Position numbers and translations under genes: made by a program. The notes under the pieces were generated by a model, which was not told the origin of the DNA, did no database searches, and saw only the letters and a list, made by a program, of their open reading frames with translations. A stretch of 64,000 bases of DNA from Streptomyces sp. XD-27 (GTDB lineage: Bacteria > Actinomycetota > Actinomycetes > Streptomycetales > Streptomycetaceae): NCBI RefSeq assembly GCF_030553055.1, contig NZ_CP130713.1, positions 4,836,001 through 4,900,000 on the forward strand. Direction: 5' to 3'. Shown piece after piece: positions 36,547 through 45,820 of the stretch (position 1 is the stretch's first letter; each line of letters starts with the position of its first letter).

Positions 36547-37614
36547 GTGGACTTCCGGCTCGACGAGGACCAGCGGGCGCTGCGCGCGGGCATGCGCGAA
36601 CTGCTGGCCCGGCACACCGCGTCCGCCGCGCGGGAGCCGTCCGGGCCGCCGGCGCGGGGCGGCGAGGGAACCGTCCGCGCGGTGTGGCGGGAGCTGGGCG
36701 CGGCGGGGTTCTTCGCCCTGCGGCTGCCCGAAGCCGACGGTGGCGTCGGGCTGGGGCTGCCCGAGGCGGCGCTGGTCTTCGAGGAGGCGGGAAGGTCCCT
36801 GCTCCCCGGCCCGCTGGTGGCGACGCATCTGGCGGCCGGCGGCGTGCCGGGCGCGGCCGAGGGCGACACGCCGGTCACGGCGATGGACCTGGGGCAGGCG
36901 CGCGGCGATCCGGACCGGGAGGTGCTCGTGGCGCATCTGGACGTCGCCGACGTCGTCATGGCCGTGGACGGCGCGAGCACGCGGACACTGCCCGCGTCCG
37001 TCGTGCGAAGCGCGGCGCGGTCCGTACGGTCCGTGGATCCCGGCACCGCGTTGGACGTGGTGCCGCTCCGCTCCCTCCCACCGGCTGCCGCCTTCTCCGC
37101 CCCGCAGCCCTCCGCGGCGCGCGGGCCGGAGGAGACCGGGGCGGCCGCCGACCCCGGAGCCGCGGCCAGGCGGTTTCGCGCGGAGGCCAAGCTGCTCAGC
37201 GCCGCCCAACAGCTCGGCAGTGCCGCCCGTACCGTCGAGACGGCGGTGGAGCACGCGCGGCGGCGCACCCAGTTCGGCCGGCCGATCGGCTCCTTCCAAG
37301 CCGTCCAGCACCTGTGCGCGGAGATGCTCGTACGCGTGGAGGTCGCCAGGGCCGCGGTGTACGCCGCCGCCGTCCTGGACGCGCCGACGGAGATCGCCGC
37401 GGCCGGACTGCTCGCCGACGAGGCCGCGGTCCGTAACGCGCGTGACTGTCTTCAGATCTACGGCGGCATGGGTTTCACCTGGGAATCGGATGTCCATCTG
37501 CACCTCAAGCGGGCGTGGGTTCGGGCTGAGCTGTGGGGGACGGCGGCCGAGGCCGAAGAGCACCTCGCCGCAGCACTCTTGGCAGAGCAAGATGTCGGAT
37601 TTGTCGGCAAGTGA
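36547..37614 (+). CDS. Acyl-CoA dehydrogenase-like protein (second of a pair)
   Basis: 355 aa, GTG start 6 bases after the first dehydrogenase. N-terminal helical domain intact, middle beta domain much reduced (residues ~110-200 are low-complexity and lack the CQxxSEPxAGSD motif), C-terminal helices with RRRTQFGRPIGSFQAVQH and YGGMGFTWE kept. The missing FAD-site motifs fit a non-catalytic subunit of a heteromeric enzyme with the gene before it. Confidence 0.87.
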   Translation: MDFRLDEDQRALRAGMRELLARHTASAAREPSGPPARGGEGTVRAVWRELGAAGFFALRLPEADGGVGLGLPEAALVFEEAGRSLLPGPLVATHLAAGGVPGAAEGDTPVTAMDLGQARGDPDREVLVAHLDVADVVMAVDGASTRTLPASVVRSAARSVRSVDPGTALDVVPLRSLPPAAAFSAPQPSAARGPEETGAAADPGAAARRFRAEAKLLSAAQQLGSAARTVETAVEHARRRTQFGRPIGSFQAVQHLCAEMLVRVEVARAAVYAAAVLDAPTEIAAAGLLADEAAVRNARDCLQIYGGMGFTWESDVHLHLKRAWVRAELWGTAAEAEEHLAAALLAEQDVGFVGK

Positions 37615-37995
37615 CGTAAATGTTGTGGTGGTGGGGTGGCATCGGTGGTGTCCGTTTCTTACGGGATGCTCTCGGACCCGCCAGGTCACCGAGCGTTGAT
37701 ATCGCGTTGTGTCCTAGGTGTGACTCGTTACAGGGGGGAGTCGGGGGTGGCCTCGGGTACCCTCCGTTGGGTGCGAGTGGTTCCGAGGCGCAGTGATCCC
37801 GGAGTGGCCGTTGCGGTCGCGCCGGGATATCGAATGCGCCCCGCTCGCGCGGGGTGGAAGGGTGCGGTGCCCCGCTGTTCGACTCCCCGCGGTGCGCGTC
37901 GCACAGTCTTCGGTGCCCGTACTCCTAAGCGCTGGTATATGCCCGAAGCGCTTGTTGGGGTGACTGTACGTCAACCATGCTGTCCCGGAAGGGAG

Positions 37996-38008
37996 TCACG
38001 GTCCGTGA
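37996..38008. promoter_or_regulatory. Palindrome before the ATPase gene
   Basis: TCACG-GTC-CGTGA, a perfect 5+3+5 repeat 51 bases upstream of the ATP-binding protein start. It differs in arm sequence from the island operators. Apart from it the 444-base gap 37615-38058 shows no gene; it must carry the promoter of the ATPase gene. Confidence 0.35.
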
Positions 38009-38058
38009 TCCTTTCGAGGCGCGAGGCGATGTGTCCGCCGGTTCGGATGGTGTGAACG

Positions 38059-38562
38059 GTGCAGGTGCTTCAGGTGCAGTTGGAGGTCCGGCCCGACCCC
38101 GCGGAGGTGGGGCGTGCCCGGCGGTGGGCCCGTTCGCGGCTCGCCGGGTCCGGGATAGGCGCGGACGAGCCGCTCGCTGAAACGCTCATCCTGTTGATTT
38201 CCGAGCTGGTCACCAACGCTGTCGTGCATACGGGCTGCCCCGCCGTGCTGCGGATGCTGCTGCCCGAGCCGCCCCCGAGCGTGCGGCCCCTTTCCGCCGG
38301 AGCCGCCGCCGGAGCCGAGGTGCCGGCCTGCACGGTCCGGGTCGAGGTCGCGGACGTCAGCGCACGCGCGCCCCGGCAGCGGCACGCCGACGAGGCCGCC
38401 ACCAACGGGCGCGGGCTGGAACTGGTCGACGGGCTGGCCGACCGCTGGGGCTGGCAGCGCGAGGGCACCGGCAAGCGCATCTGGTGCGAGATCGACCGCA
38501 GCGAACCGCTGCTGGCGGCGGGCGCCTACGAGCCGTCCTACCCCGCGGCGAACCACGTCTGA
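38059..38562 (+). CDS. RsbW-like ATP-binding (HATPase) regulatory protein
   Basis: 167 aa, GTG start. GHKL-type ATPase of the anti-sigma-factor kind that is abundant in Streptomyces: N-box ELVTNAVVH (residues 49-57), a G1-like VEVADVS and G2 GRGLELVDGLADRWGW. A ~20-residue Pro/Ala-rich insert lies between N-box and G1. These proteins sequester sigma factors or phosphorylate anti-anti-sigma partners; no partner gene is adjacent. It interrupts the catabolic island and lacks the shared operator, so is probably not part of the pathway. Confidence 0.87.
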   Translation: MQVLQVQLEVRPDPAEVGRARRWARSRLAGSGIGADEPLAETLILLISELVTNAVVHTGCPAVLRMLLPEPPPSVRPLSAGAAAGAEVPACTVRVEVADVSARAPRQRHADEAATNGRGLELVDGLADRWGWQREGTGKRIWCEIDRSEPLLAAGAYEPSYPAANHV

Positions 38563-38840
38563 GCAGGCAAGTCCAGACCAGGTGTTGACGTGCGGTGCAC
38601 GTCTGATCACTCTAGGACGCAGCGATTCGTCGCGAGGGGACGCCGAGGTCCCTGCGGTCCCATGTCCGGCAGGGCTGTTCCTCGGCGAGTGCGGGTCGCG
38701 GCCCGACGCGGATCCAGGGCATCGGCGTCGGGATCGGGCGGCGGCGCGCCATGCCGTGCTCGGGGCGCGCATCGGCGTGCCGCCGCCCGACCGACCCGCC
38801 TGCCCCCTCGGGCGGACACCGCCCCTGCCGCGTGCCGGGG

Positions 38841-39767
38841 TCACAGGACCGCGACGGGGGCCACCGGGGCCCCCGCCCCTCCGGTGAACGGCTCGGGCGT
38901 GGCGGACAGCAGGAACGTGTAGCGCCGCTCGGCGGCACACGCCTCCGACAGCTCCTCCAGGTTCCAGTTCTGCCCCTGCGGCATCCCCATCTCCACGAGA
39001 TGAAGCGCGTGCACGCCCAGCCACAGCCCCTCGATCTCCGGCGGGAAGATCTCGAAGGTGAGCGTGTCGTTGGCCACGGCCGCCACGTCCCGGGCATGGA
39101 ACCACTCCGGGGTGCGGATCGACAGGCCGGGGGAGGGGAACGCGTACGCCTCCCGGTCGCCCTCCAGATACCGCTGGATCTGCCCGGTCCGCACGAGCAC
39201 GATGTCACCGGAGCGGACCCGCGCCCCGGCCAGTTCCTCGGCCGCCGCGAGGTCCTCGGGGGTGACGGCATGCCCGCCCGGCAGGCGGCTCTCGCCGCGG
39301 GCGCGGGCCACATCCAGCAGGACGCCGCGCGCGACGACGTGCCGGGCGGTCTCGATCCCGCTGAACGCGGCGCGGCCATGGGCGGTGACGGAGGTCGCGG
39401 GGCGGCCGTTGTAGATCTTCCCCGAGTGCGAGACGTGCGTGAGGCCGTCCCAGTGGGTGCCGGCCTGCAGCCCCATCGTCACCGTGTCGTCGCTGGTGGC
39501 CACCGTGTCGGGGCCGAAGAGCTCGGTGTTGACCGCGATCATGGTGTGCAGGGGGTTGACCCGGCCGGGGATCATGCCGGTCTGGATGCCGTCGTGCCGG
39601 AGCGGAACGGCGAGCGGGACGCGATGCCCGCGGGTCACCGTCGCGGCGGCCGCCCGGACCGTGGCGTCGGTGATCAGGTTGAGGGTGCCGATCTCGTCGT
39701 CCTCTCCCCAGCGGCCCCAGTTGTTGACGCGCTCGGCGATGTCGTGGAACGCGGGCGGCAGTGACAT
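38841..39767 (-). CDS. Cyclase-family (kynurenine formamidase-like) metal hydrolase
   Basis: 308 aa, ATG 39767 with GGAGG 4 bases upstream. The metal-binding HxxxD-type motif appears in AGTHWDGLTHV, and GDIVLVRTGQIQRYL and ALHLVEMGMPQGQNW are typical of the swivelling cyclase fold. Family members hydrolyse amides, lactones or ring diketones. In this island it could open a lactone made by the monooxygenase; this is inference. Divergent from the SDR gene across a 138-base region holding an operator at 39868. The 278-base gap after it (38563-38840) shows no gene. Confidence 0.87.
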   Translation of the reverse strand: MSLPPAFHDIAERVNNWGRWGEDDEIGTLNLITDATVRAAAATVTRGHRVPLAVPLRHDGIQTGMIPGRVNPLHTMIAVNTELFGPDTVATSDDTVTMGLQAGTHWDGLTHVSHSGKIYNGRPATSVTAHGRAAFSGIETARHVVARGVLLDVARARGESRLPGGHAVTPEDLAAAEELAGARVRSGDIVLVRTGQIQRYLEGDREAYAFPSPGLSIRTPEWFHARDVAAVANDTLTFEIFPPEIEGLWLGVHALHLVEMGMPQGQNWNLEELSEACAAERRYTFLLSATPEPFTGGAGAPVAPVAVL

Positions 39768-39867
39768 GGAGCCTCCTCGCTTCGGTTCGGATTCCCGCTT
39801 CCCCGCCCCGGCGTTCGGGTTTCGGAGGCGGCCGGGGGCTTGTGCTCGCCCTCGGTCTGCCCAAAAA

Positions 39868-39884
39868 TCTAACGGACCGTCAGA
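39868..39884. promoter_or_regulatory. Regulon operator site, cyclase/SDR divergent region
   Basis: TCTAACG-GAC-CGTCAGA matches the island palindrome with one mismatch (A for G in the left arm); flanking A/T extend symmetry. It lies 21 bases before the SDR start and about 100 before the cyclase start. Confidence 0.8.
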
Positions 39885-39905
39885 TACTCCGGGAGGGGAC
39901 GGGAC

Positions 39906-40817
39906 GTGGGCAGCTTCTTGGCAGGCAAGGTGGTCGCCGTCACCGGGGCGGGGCGCGGCATCGGGCGGGCCGTCGCGCTCGCCTGCGCGGCCGAGGGCGC
40001 GAAGGTCGTCGTCAACGACTACGGCGTCGCCGTCCACGGCGGCGAACCCGCCAGTGAGATCGCGGCATCGGTGGTTCAGCAGATCGAGTCGGCGGGCGGC
40101 GAGGCCGCGGCCGTCGCGGACGACGTGTCGACCATGGCGGGCGGCGAGCGTGTCGTGTCGACGGCACGGGACCGGTTCGGCCGCATCGACGGTGTGGTGT
40201 GCGCGGCCGGCATCCTGCGCGAGCGGATGCTGTTCAACATGACCGAGGAGGAGTGGGACCCGGTCGTCGCCACCCACCTGAAAGGCACCTTCACCGTCTT
40301 CCGCGCCGCGGCCGCCGCGATGCGCCGCCAGCGGTCCGGCACCCTCATCGGCTTCACCAGCGGCAACCACCAGGGCAGCGTGGCCCAGGCCAACTACGCC
40401 GCCGCCAAGGGCGGCGTCATCTCGCTGGTCCGCAGCGCCGCCCTGGGGCTGTACAAGTACGGGGTGACGGCGAACTGCGTCGCCCCCGTGGCCCGTACCC
40501 GGATGTCGGCCGGAGTCCCCATGGAGCTCAAGGAGATCGGCGAACCGGAGGACGTGGCGCCCCTGGTGGTCTACCTGCTCAGCGACCGCGCCCGATCGGA
40601 GGACATCACCGGTCAGGTCTACACGGTCGCCGGACCCAAGATCGCGGTCTGGGCGCAGCCGCGCGAACTGCGCGCCGGATACGCGGACGGCACCTGGACC
40701 CCGGAGAAGATCGCCGACTTCCTGCCGGGCACGGTCGGCACCGACCCCATGCCGATGCTGGCCCGCCTCGACGCGATGGCCGCCGCCGCGGCGACAGGAC
40801 AGCGCCCCAACGCGTAG
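39906..40817 (+). CDS. SDR-family (3R)-hydroxyacyl-CoA dehydrogenase-like protein
   Basis: 303 aa, GTG with GGGAGGGG upstream. VTGAGRGIGRAVALACA (NAD motif, residues 12-28), NDYGVAVHGG, and catalytic Y164-AAA-K168. The long form with NDYG after beta2 and a C-terminal extension (WAQPRELRAGYADGTWTPE) resembles the dehydrogenase domain of peroxisomal multifunctional enzyme type 2 and actinobacterial steroid side-chain enzymes, so oxidation of a 3-hydroxyacyl-CoA is the likely role. Starts a plus-strand run SDR, dehydrogenase, ALDH, ADH. Confidence 0.87.
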   Translation: MGSFLAGKVVAVTGAGRGIGRAVALACAAEGAKVVVNDYGVAVHGGEPASEIAASVVQQIESAGGEAAAVADDVSTMAGGERVVSTARDRFGRIDGVVCAAGILRERMLFNMTEEEWDPVVATHLKGTFTVFRAAAAAMRRQRSGTLIGFTSGNHQGSVAQANYAAAKGGVISLVRSAALGLYKYGVTANCVAPVARTRMSAGVPMELKEIGEPEDVAPLVVYLLSDRARSEDITGQVYTVAGPKIAVWAQPRELRAGYADGTWTPEKIADFLPGTVGTDPMPMLARLDAMAAAAATGQRPNA

Positions 40818-40877
40818 GACCCGAGCCGGCCCGCCGATGGCGCGCACGGCAGCTGAGGCAGCGCGAGAGGAGACGTC

Positions 40878-42116
40878 GTGGACTTCGCATTCGGCCCGGA
40901 GGACGAGCGGTTCCGCCACGAGGCCCGCAGCTGGCTGGCCGAACACCGCCCCGGTGAGGCGACCCCCCAGGGCCGCCGGGCCTGGGAGCGGCAGCTGGGT
41001 GCCGCCGGCTGGATCGGCCTCGGCTGGGACCGCGCCCACGGCGGCTACGGCAACCGGGCCGCCACCCTGACCCAACAGGTCGTCTGGGCCGAGGAGTACG
41101 CCCGTGCCCAGGCCCCCGCCCGGCTCGGCCACATCGGCGAGAACCTCCTCGCCCCCACCCTGCTCGCCTTCGGCGACGAGGCCCAACGCGCCCGCTTCCT
41201 GCCGCCCGTGGCGCGCGGCGAGGAACTGTGGTGCCAGGGCTACAGCGAGCCGGAAGCCGGTTCCGACCTCGCCGCGCTGCGCACCACCGCCGTCCGCGAC
41301 CCCGCCGACGGCGGCTACCGTGTCACCGGACAGAAGATCTGGACCTCGCTGGCGGGCGAGGCCGACTGGTGTTTCGTCCTGGCGCGTACCGAACCCGACT
41401 CCAGGCGCCATCAGGGACTCTCCTTCCTGCTTGTGCCGATGGACCAGCCAGGTCGCATCGAGATCCGACCGATCCGGCAGCTGACCGGAACGGCTGAGTT
41501 CAACGAGGTGTTCTTCGACGGCGCGGCCGCCCGCGCCGACCACCTCGTCGGCGGCGCGGGCCACGGCTGGCGCGTCGCCATGGGCCTGCTCGCGATGGAG
41601 CGCGGAGTCTCCACGCTCGCCCAGCAGATCGGCTTCGCCGAAGAGCTGGGCCAGGTCGTGCGGCTGGCCCTGCGGACCGGCACCGCGGGCGACCCGGTGC
41701 TGCGGGACCGGCTCGTGCGGCAGTGGGCCGAGCTGCAGACCCTGCGCTGGAACGCCCTGCGCACCCTCGGCGCCACCGGTGACCAGGGCGCGCCCAGCGT
41801 CGCCAAGCTGCTGTGGAGCGGCTGGCACCGGCGGCTCGGCGAACTGGCGGTGCAGGTGCGCGGCGCCGCGGCGGCCCTCGGCCCGGCGGACTGGGCCGAT
41901 GACGGGACCTATGAACTCGACTCCCTCCAGCGGCTGTTCCTCTTCAGCCGCGCCGACACCATCTACGGCGGCTCGGACGAGATCCAGCGCTCCGTCATCG
42001 CCGAGCGCGCGCTGCACCTGCCCAAGGAGCCCCGCCCCGCCGCGCACCGGCCAGGGCCGCCGCCCGTGGCCCCGCCCCGTTCGCCGACCGCGCACCAGAA
42101 GGGCTCACCGGCATGA
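40878..42116 (+). CDS. Acyl-CoA dehydrogenase
   Basis: 412 aa, GTG start behind GAGAGGAG. All catalytic-type motifs are present: WCQGYSEPEAGSDLAALR, GQKIWTSLAGEADWCF and YGGSDEIQRSVIAERALHLP. The final ~25 residues are a Pro/His-rich tail. The 3' end overlaps the ALDH ATG by 4 bases, so the two are translationally coupled. Likely desaturates a pathway acyl-CoA, alone or with the reduced dehydrogenase at 56794. Confidence 0.91.
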   Translation: MDFAFGPEDERFRHEARSWLAEHRPGEATPQGRRAWERQLGAAGWIGLGWDRAHGGYGNRAATLTQQVVWAEEYARAQAPARLGHIGENLLAPTLLAFGDEAQRARFLPPVARGEELWCQGYSEPEAGSDLAALRTTAVRDPADGGYRVTGQKIWTSLAGEADWCFVLARTEPDSRRHQGLSFLLVPMDQPGRIEIRPIRQLTGTAEFNEVFFDGAAARADHLVGGAGHGWRVAMGLLAMERGVSTLAQQIGFAEELGQVVRLALRTGTAGDPVLRDRLVRQWAELQTLRWNALRTLGATGDQGAPSVAKLLWSGWHRRLGELAVQVRGAAAALGPADWADDGTYELDSLQRLFLFSRADTIYGGSDEIQRSVIAERALHLPKEPRPAAHRPGPPPVAPPRSPTAHQKGSPA

Positions 42117-43579
42117 CCAGGACCTACCGCCTGTGGATCAACGGCTCCTGGCACACCCCCGCCCGAGGCCACTACCCGGTCGTCAACCCCGCCACCGAGC
42201 AGCCGGTCGGCCACGCCCCCGACGCCGCCCCGGCCGAGGTCGCGGCGGCCGTGGACGCCGCCCGCACCGCCTTCCCTCTCTGGTCGCGCACCGACCCCCG
42301 TGAGCGCGCCGCCGTACTCGATCGTGCCGCCACCCTGCTGACCGAGCGCGCCCCCGAGCTGGTGCCGCTGCTCCAGGCCGAGACCGGCGCGACACTGCGG
42401 CTGACGGCCCGCATGCAACTGCCCACCGCCGTCGACCGCTTCCGCCGCTACGCGCGCGGCGCCGCCGAACCCGCCACCGTGCCACTCGCCCCGCAGCCGG
42501 TGGGCGCCACCCCGCTCGCCCCCGGTGGGCTGATCGGCGCGGCCGCCGCCCGCCGCCCGATCGGTGTCGTCGTCTGCATCACCTCCTACAACTTCCCGCT
42601 CGTCAACCTCGTCGGCAAGGCCGCGCCCGCCCTCGCCATGGGCAACACCGTCGTGGCCAAGCCCGCCCCGCAGGACCCCCTGGCGTGCCTGGAACTCGGC
42701 CCGATCCTCAAGGAGGCCGGGCTGCCCGACGGCGCCTTCAACGTGATCACCGGACCGGGCCCGGACGCGGGCGCGGCGCTCGTCGCGCACCCGGACACCG
42801 ACCTGGTGAGCTTCACCGGATCCACCGCCGTGGGAAAGCGGATCGCCGAGACCGCGGGGCGGTCGATGAAACGCACCCTGATGGAACTGGGCGGCAAGGG
42901 CGCGGCCATCGTCCTGCGAGACGCCGACGACACGGTGCTCAGGTCGGCGGTCGTGGGGGTCGGTTCGGTCTGGTCCTTCCACAGCGGACAGATCTGCACG
43001 GCACCGACCCGTGTGCTCGTCCATCGATCGCTGTACGAGCGGGTCGTCACCGATCTCCGAGATTACGCTGCGTCACTGACAATCGGGGACCCTGTGGATA
43101 ACTCCACGATCGTCGGCCCGCTGATCTCCGCCGCACAGCGCGACCGCGTCGAAGGCTATGTCGCGGAAGCCCGCGAGCAGGGCGCGCGCATCGCCGCCGG
43201 CGGCCACCGCCCCGACGTCACGTCCGGGTTCTACGCCGCGCCGACCCTCATCACCGACGCCGACCCGGCGATGACCGTCGCGCAGGAGGAGGTCTTCGGA
43301 CCCGTCGTCGTCGCCCTTCCCTTCGACGACGAGGACGAAGCGGTCCGGATCGCCAACGGCACCCCATACGGCCTCTACGACTACCTCTTCACCGCCGACA
43401 CCGGCCGCGCCTGGGCGCTCGCCGCCCGGCTGCGCAGCGGCAACGTCGGCATCAACACCGTGCAGCGCCACCCCGAGACGCCCTTCGGCGGCTTCAAGGA
43501 CAGCGGAGTCGGCCGGGACGGCGGATCGTTCGGGCTGCACGCCTACTCCGAACTCCAATCGGTCGTCTGGACGTCCTGA
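42113..43579 (+). CDS. NAD(P)+-dependent aldehyde dehydrogenase
   Basis: 488 aa, ATGA overlap with the preceding gene. ALDH superfamily: catalytic Cys in GQICTAPTR, Glu in LMELGGKG, Asn in SYNFPLVN and the FTGSTAVGKRIAE coenzyme loop are all intact. With the alcohol dehydrogenase 70 bases downstream it would carry a primary alcohol to a carboxylic acid, feeding the CoA ligases of the island. Confidence 0.93.
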   Translation: MTRTYRLWINGSWHTPARGHYPVVNPATEQPVGHAPDAAPAEVAAAVDAARTAFPLWSRTDPRERAAVLDRAATLLTERAPELVPLLQAETGATLRLTARMQLPTAVDRFRRYARGAAEPATVPLAPQPVGATPLAPGGLIGAAAARRPIGVVVCITSYNFPLVNLVGKAAPALAMGNTVVAKPAPQDPLACLELGPILKEAGLPDGAFNVITGPGPDAGAALVAHPDTDLVSFTGSTAVGKRIAETAGRSMKRTLMELGGKGAAIVLRDADDTVLRSAVVGVGSVWSFHSGQICTAPTRVLVHRSLYERVVTDLRDYAASLTIGDPVDNSTIVGPLISAAQRDRVEGYVAEAREQGARIAAGGHRPDVTSGFYAAPTLITDADPAMTVAQEEVFGPVVVALPFDDEDEAVRIANGTPYGLYDYLFTADTGRAWALAARLRSGNVGINTVQRHPETPFGGFKDSGVGRDGGSFGLHAYSELQSVVWTS

Positions 43580-43649
43580 CCGGCCCGCACCGGCGCCGCC
43601 CCGGATCGGCCCCCGTACCGCCCCGCCGGCAGGAGAGAGGAGAAAGGCG

Positions 43650-44717
43650 ATGAGAGGCGTCGTCTTCGACGGCAGAGCATCCCAGGTCGCCGATGACCTG
43701 GAGGTGCGCGCCCCCGGCCCCGGCGAGGTCCTGGTGGCCGTGGCCGCCGCCGGACTGTGCCACAGCGACCTGTCGGTGCTCGACGGCACGATCCCCTTCC
43801 CCACCCCCGTCGTCCTCGGCCACGAGGGTGCGGGCGTGGTCGAGGCGACCGGCCCCGGCGTCACCCACGTCGCCCCCGGCGACCACGTCGCGCTCTCCAC
43901 CCTCGCCAACTGCGGCACGTGCGCCGACTGCGACCGCGGCCGCCCCACCATGTGCAGGTCCGCCATCGGCAGACCCGGCCGGCCGTTCACCCGGCGCGGG
44001 GAGCCGCTGTACGCGTTCGCCGCCACCTCCGCCTTCGCCGAACGCACCCTCGTCAAGGCCGTCCAGGCGGTGCGGATCCCCACGGGCGTCCCCCTGGCCT
44101 CGGCCGCCCTCCTCGGCTGCGGCGTACTCACCGGCGTCGGGGCCGTCCTCAACCGCGCCCGCGTCGACCGCGGCGACACCGTCGTCGTCCTCGGCGTCGG
44201 CGGCATCGGACTGAACGTGCTGCAAGGAGCCCGGATCGCCGGCGCCCTGACCGTCGTGGCCGTCGACACCAACCCCGCCAAGGCGGAGCCGGCCCGCCGC
44301 TTCGGCGCCACGCACTTCATCGACGCCTCTGCCGAGCCCGACCCCTCCGCCGCCGTCCGCCGAATCCTGCCGACCGGGGCCGACCACGTCTTCGAGTGCG
44401 TCGGCAGCACCCGGCTCATCCGGCAGGCCGTCGACCTGCTCGACCGGCATGGCCAGGCGGTGCTGCTCGGCGTCCCGGCGGGCACCGCCGAGGCATCGTT
44501 CCCCGCCACGTCCCTCTTTCTCGACAAGTCGATTCTTGGCTGCCGGTACGGATCCTCCCGTCCGCAGCACGACATCGCGCTGTACGCCGACCTCTACCGC
44601 GACGGCCGACTGCTGCTCGACGAACTCGTCACCGCCACCCATCCGGTGGCGGACTTCGCGAAAGCGGTACAGGACCTGCGCGACGGACGGGTGCTGCGCG
44701 CGGTCCTCACCTTCTGA
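43650..44717 (+). CDS. Zinc-dependent alcohol dehydrogenase (MDR family)
   Basis: 355 aa, ATG with GGAGAAAGG upstream. Catalytic zinc ligands in AGLCHSD and GHEGAG; structural zinc from the cysteines of NCGTCADCDRGRPTMC; NAD motif VLGVGGIGLNVLQGARIAG. Last of the SDR-to-ADH run. It overlaps the convergent AraC-type gene by 11 bases. Confidence 0.92.
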   Translation: MRGVVFDGRASQVADDLEVRAPGPGEVLVAVAAAGLCHSDLSVLDGTIPFPTPVVLGHEGAGVVEATGPGVTHVAPGDHVALSTLANCGTCADCDRGRPTMCRSAIGRPGRPFTRRGEPLYAFAATSAFAERTLVKAVQAVRIPTGVPLASAALLGCGVLTGVGAVLNRARVDRGDTVVVLGVGGIGLNVLQGARIAGALTVVAVDTNPAKAEPARRFGATHFIDASAEPDPSAAVRRILPTGADHVFECVGSTRLIRQAVDLLDRHGQAVLLGVPAGTAEASFPATSLFLDKSILGCRYGSSRPQHDIALYADLYRDGRLLLDELVTATHPVADFAKAVQDLRDGRVLRAVLTF

Positions 44718-45705
44718 CCGCGGAACGGAACGTCCGACGGTAGGCGGTCGGGGAGACCCCGAGTGCCGTCTGCAGGTGGTGCCGCATCGACGCCGCCGTA
44801 CCGAAACCGGCGTCCCGCGCCACCTGGTCCACCGACAGGTCGGTCGACTCCAGCAGATGCCGCGCACGCTCCACCCGCTGCCGCACCAACCACTGGCCAG
44901 GGCTGACCCCCACCTCCTCACGGAACCGGCGGGTGAACGTCCGCACGCTCATCGCCTCCTGCTCGGCCAGCTCGCGCAGGGAGATCGGCCGGTCCAGCCG
45001 CTCCAACGCCCAGGCGCGCGCCGACGTCGTGGTCGCCAGCTGGAGTTCCGGGACGGGGCGCTCGATGTACTGCGCCTGGCCGCCGTCGCGGTGCGGCGGC
45101 ACCACGCTGCGCCGCGCGACCTCGTTGGCGACAGCCGCGCCGTGGTCGCGGCGCACCACGTGCAGGCACAGGTCGACGCCCGAGGCGACCCCGGCGGAGG
45201 TCAGCACGTCGCCGTCGTCGACGAACAGGACATCAGGGTCGACCTTGACCGAGGGGAAGAGCTGCTGGAAATGGTCGGCGCTGTGCCAATGGGTGGTGGC
45301 GGGGCGGCCGTCGAGCAGCCCGGCGGCGGCCAGTACGTAACTTCCCGTACAGATCGACATCATGCGCGTGCCGGGCCGGATCCTCGCGAACGCGCCGGCC
45401 AGCGGCTCGGTCAGCCGCCCCTCGCGGTACACGGGACCGAGCGCGTAGGAGGCGGGGACCACGACGGTGTGCGCGTCCGCGAGCGCCTCGGGACCCCGTT
45501 CGACCATGATCGTGAAATCGGCGTCCGTCGGCACCGGTCCGGGCTCCGGCGTGCAGGTGACCACCTCGTAGAGCCGTGTGCCCTCGGGCGAGCGGGCCTT
45601 GCCGAAGATGCGGTACGGGATGCCGAGCTCGAACGGTATGACTCCCGGCAGTACGAGGACGGCGACCCGGTGCGGGCCGCCTGTGGTCGCGTCGTCCAGC
45701 GGCAT
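44707..45705 (-). CDS. GlxA-type transcriptional regulator (DJ-1/PfpI + AraC)
   Basis: 332 aa, ATG 45705 with GGAGGG upstream. Residues ~10-190 form a DJ-1/PfpI-like domain (VAVLVLPGVIPFELGIPYRIF; SICTGSYVLAAAGLLDGRPATTHW), residues ~225-325 an AraC HTH pair (ISLRELAEQEAMSVRTFTRRF). Divergent from an MFS transporter across 115 bases, which is the likely target. It lacks the island operator. Confidence 0.9.
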   Translation of the reverse strand: MPLDDATTGGPHRVAVLVLPGVIPFELGIPYRIFGKARSPEGTRLYEVVTCTPEPGPVPTDADFTIMVERGPEALADAHTVVVPASYALGPVYREGRLTEPLAGAFARIRPGTRMMSICTGSYVLAAAGLLDGRPATTHWHSADHFQQLFPSVKVDPDVLFVDDGDVLTSAGVASGVDLCLHVVRRDHGAAVANEVARRSVVPPHRDGGQAQYIERPVPELQLATTTSARAWALERLDRPISLRELAEQEAMSVRTFTRRFREEVGVSPGQWLVRQRVERARHLLESTDLSVDQVARDAGFGTAASMRHHLQTALGVSPTAYRRTFRSAVRR

Positions 45706-45820
45706 ACGGTCCCTCCGGCTCGTCAGGGCCGCCCAGCGTACCTCCGCCATGGCCCGATCCTGATGAATGCTGTCCCACCGGCCACTCGTCCGGGACGGGA
45801 CCATTCCCGATCCTGGGTCG

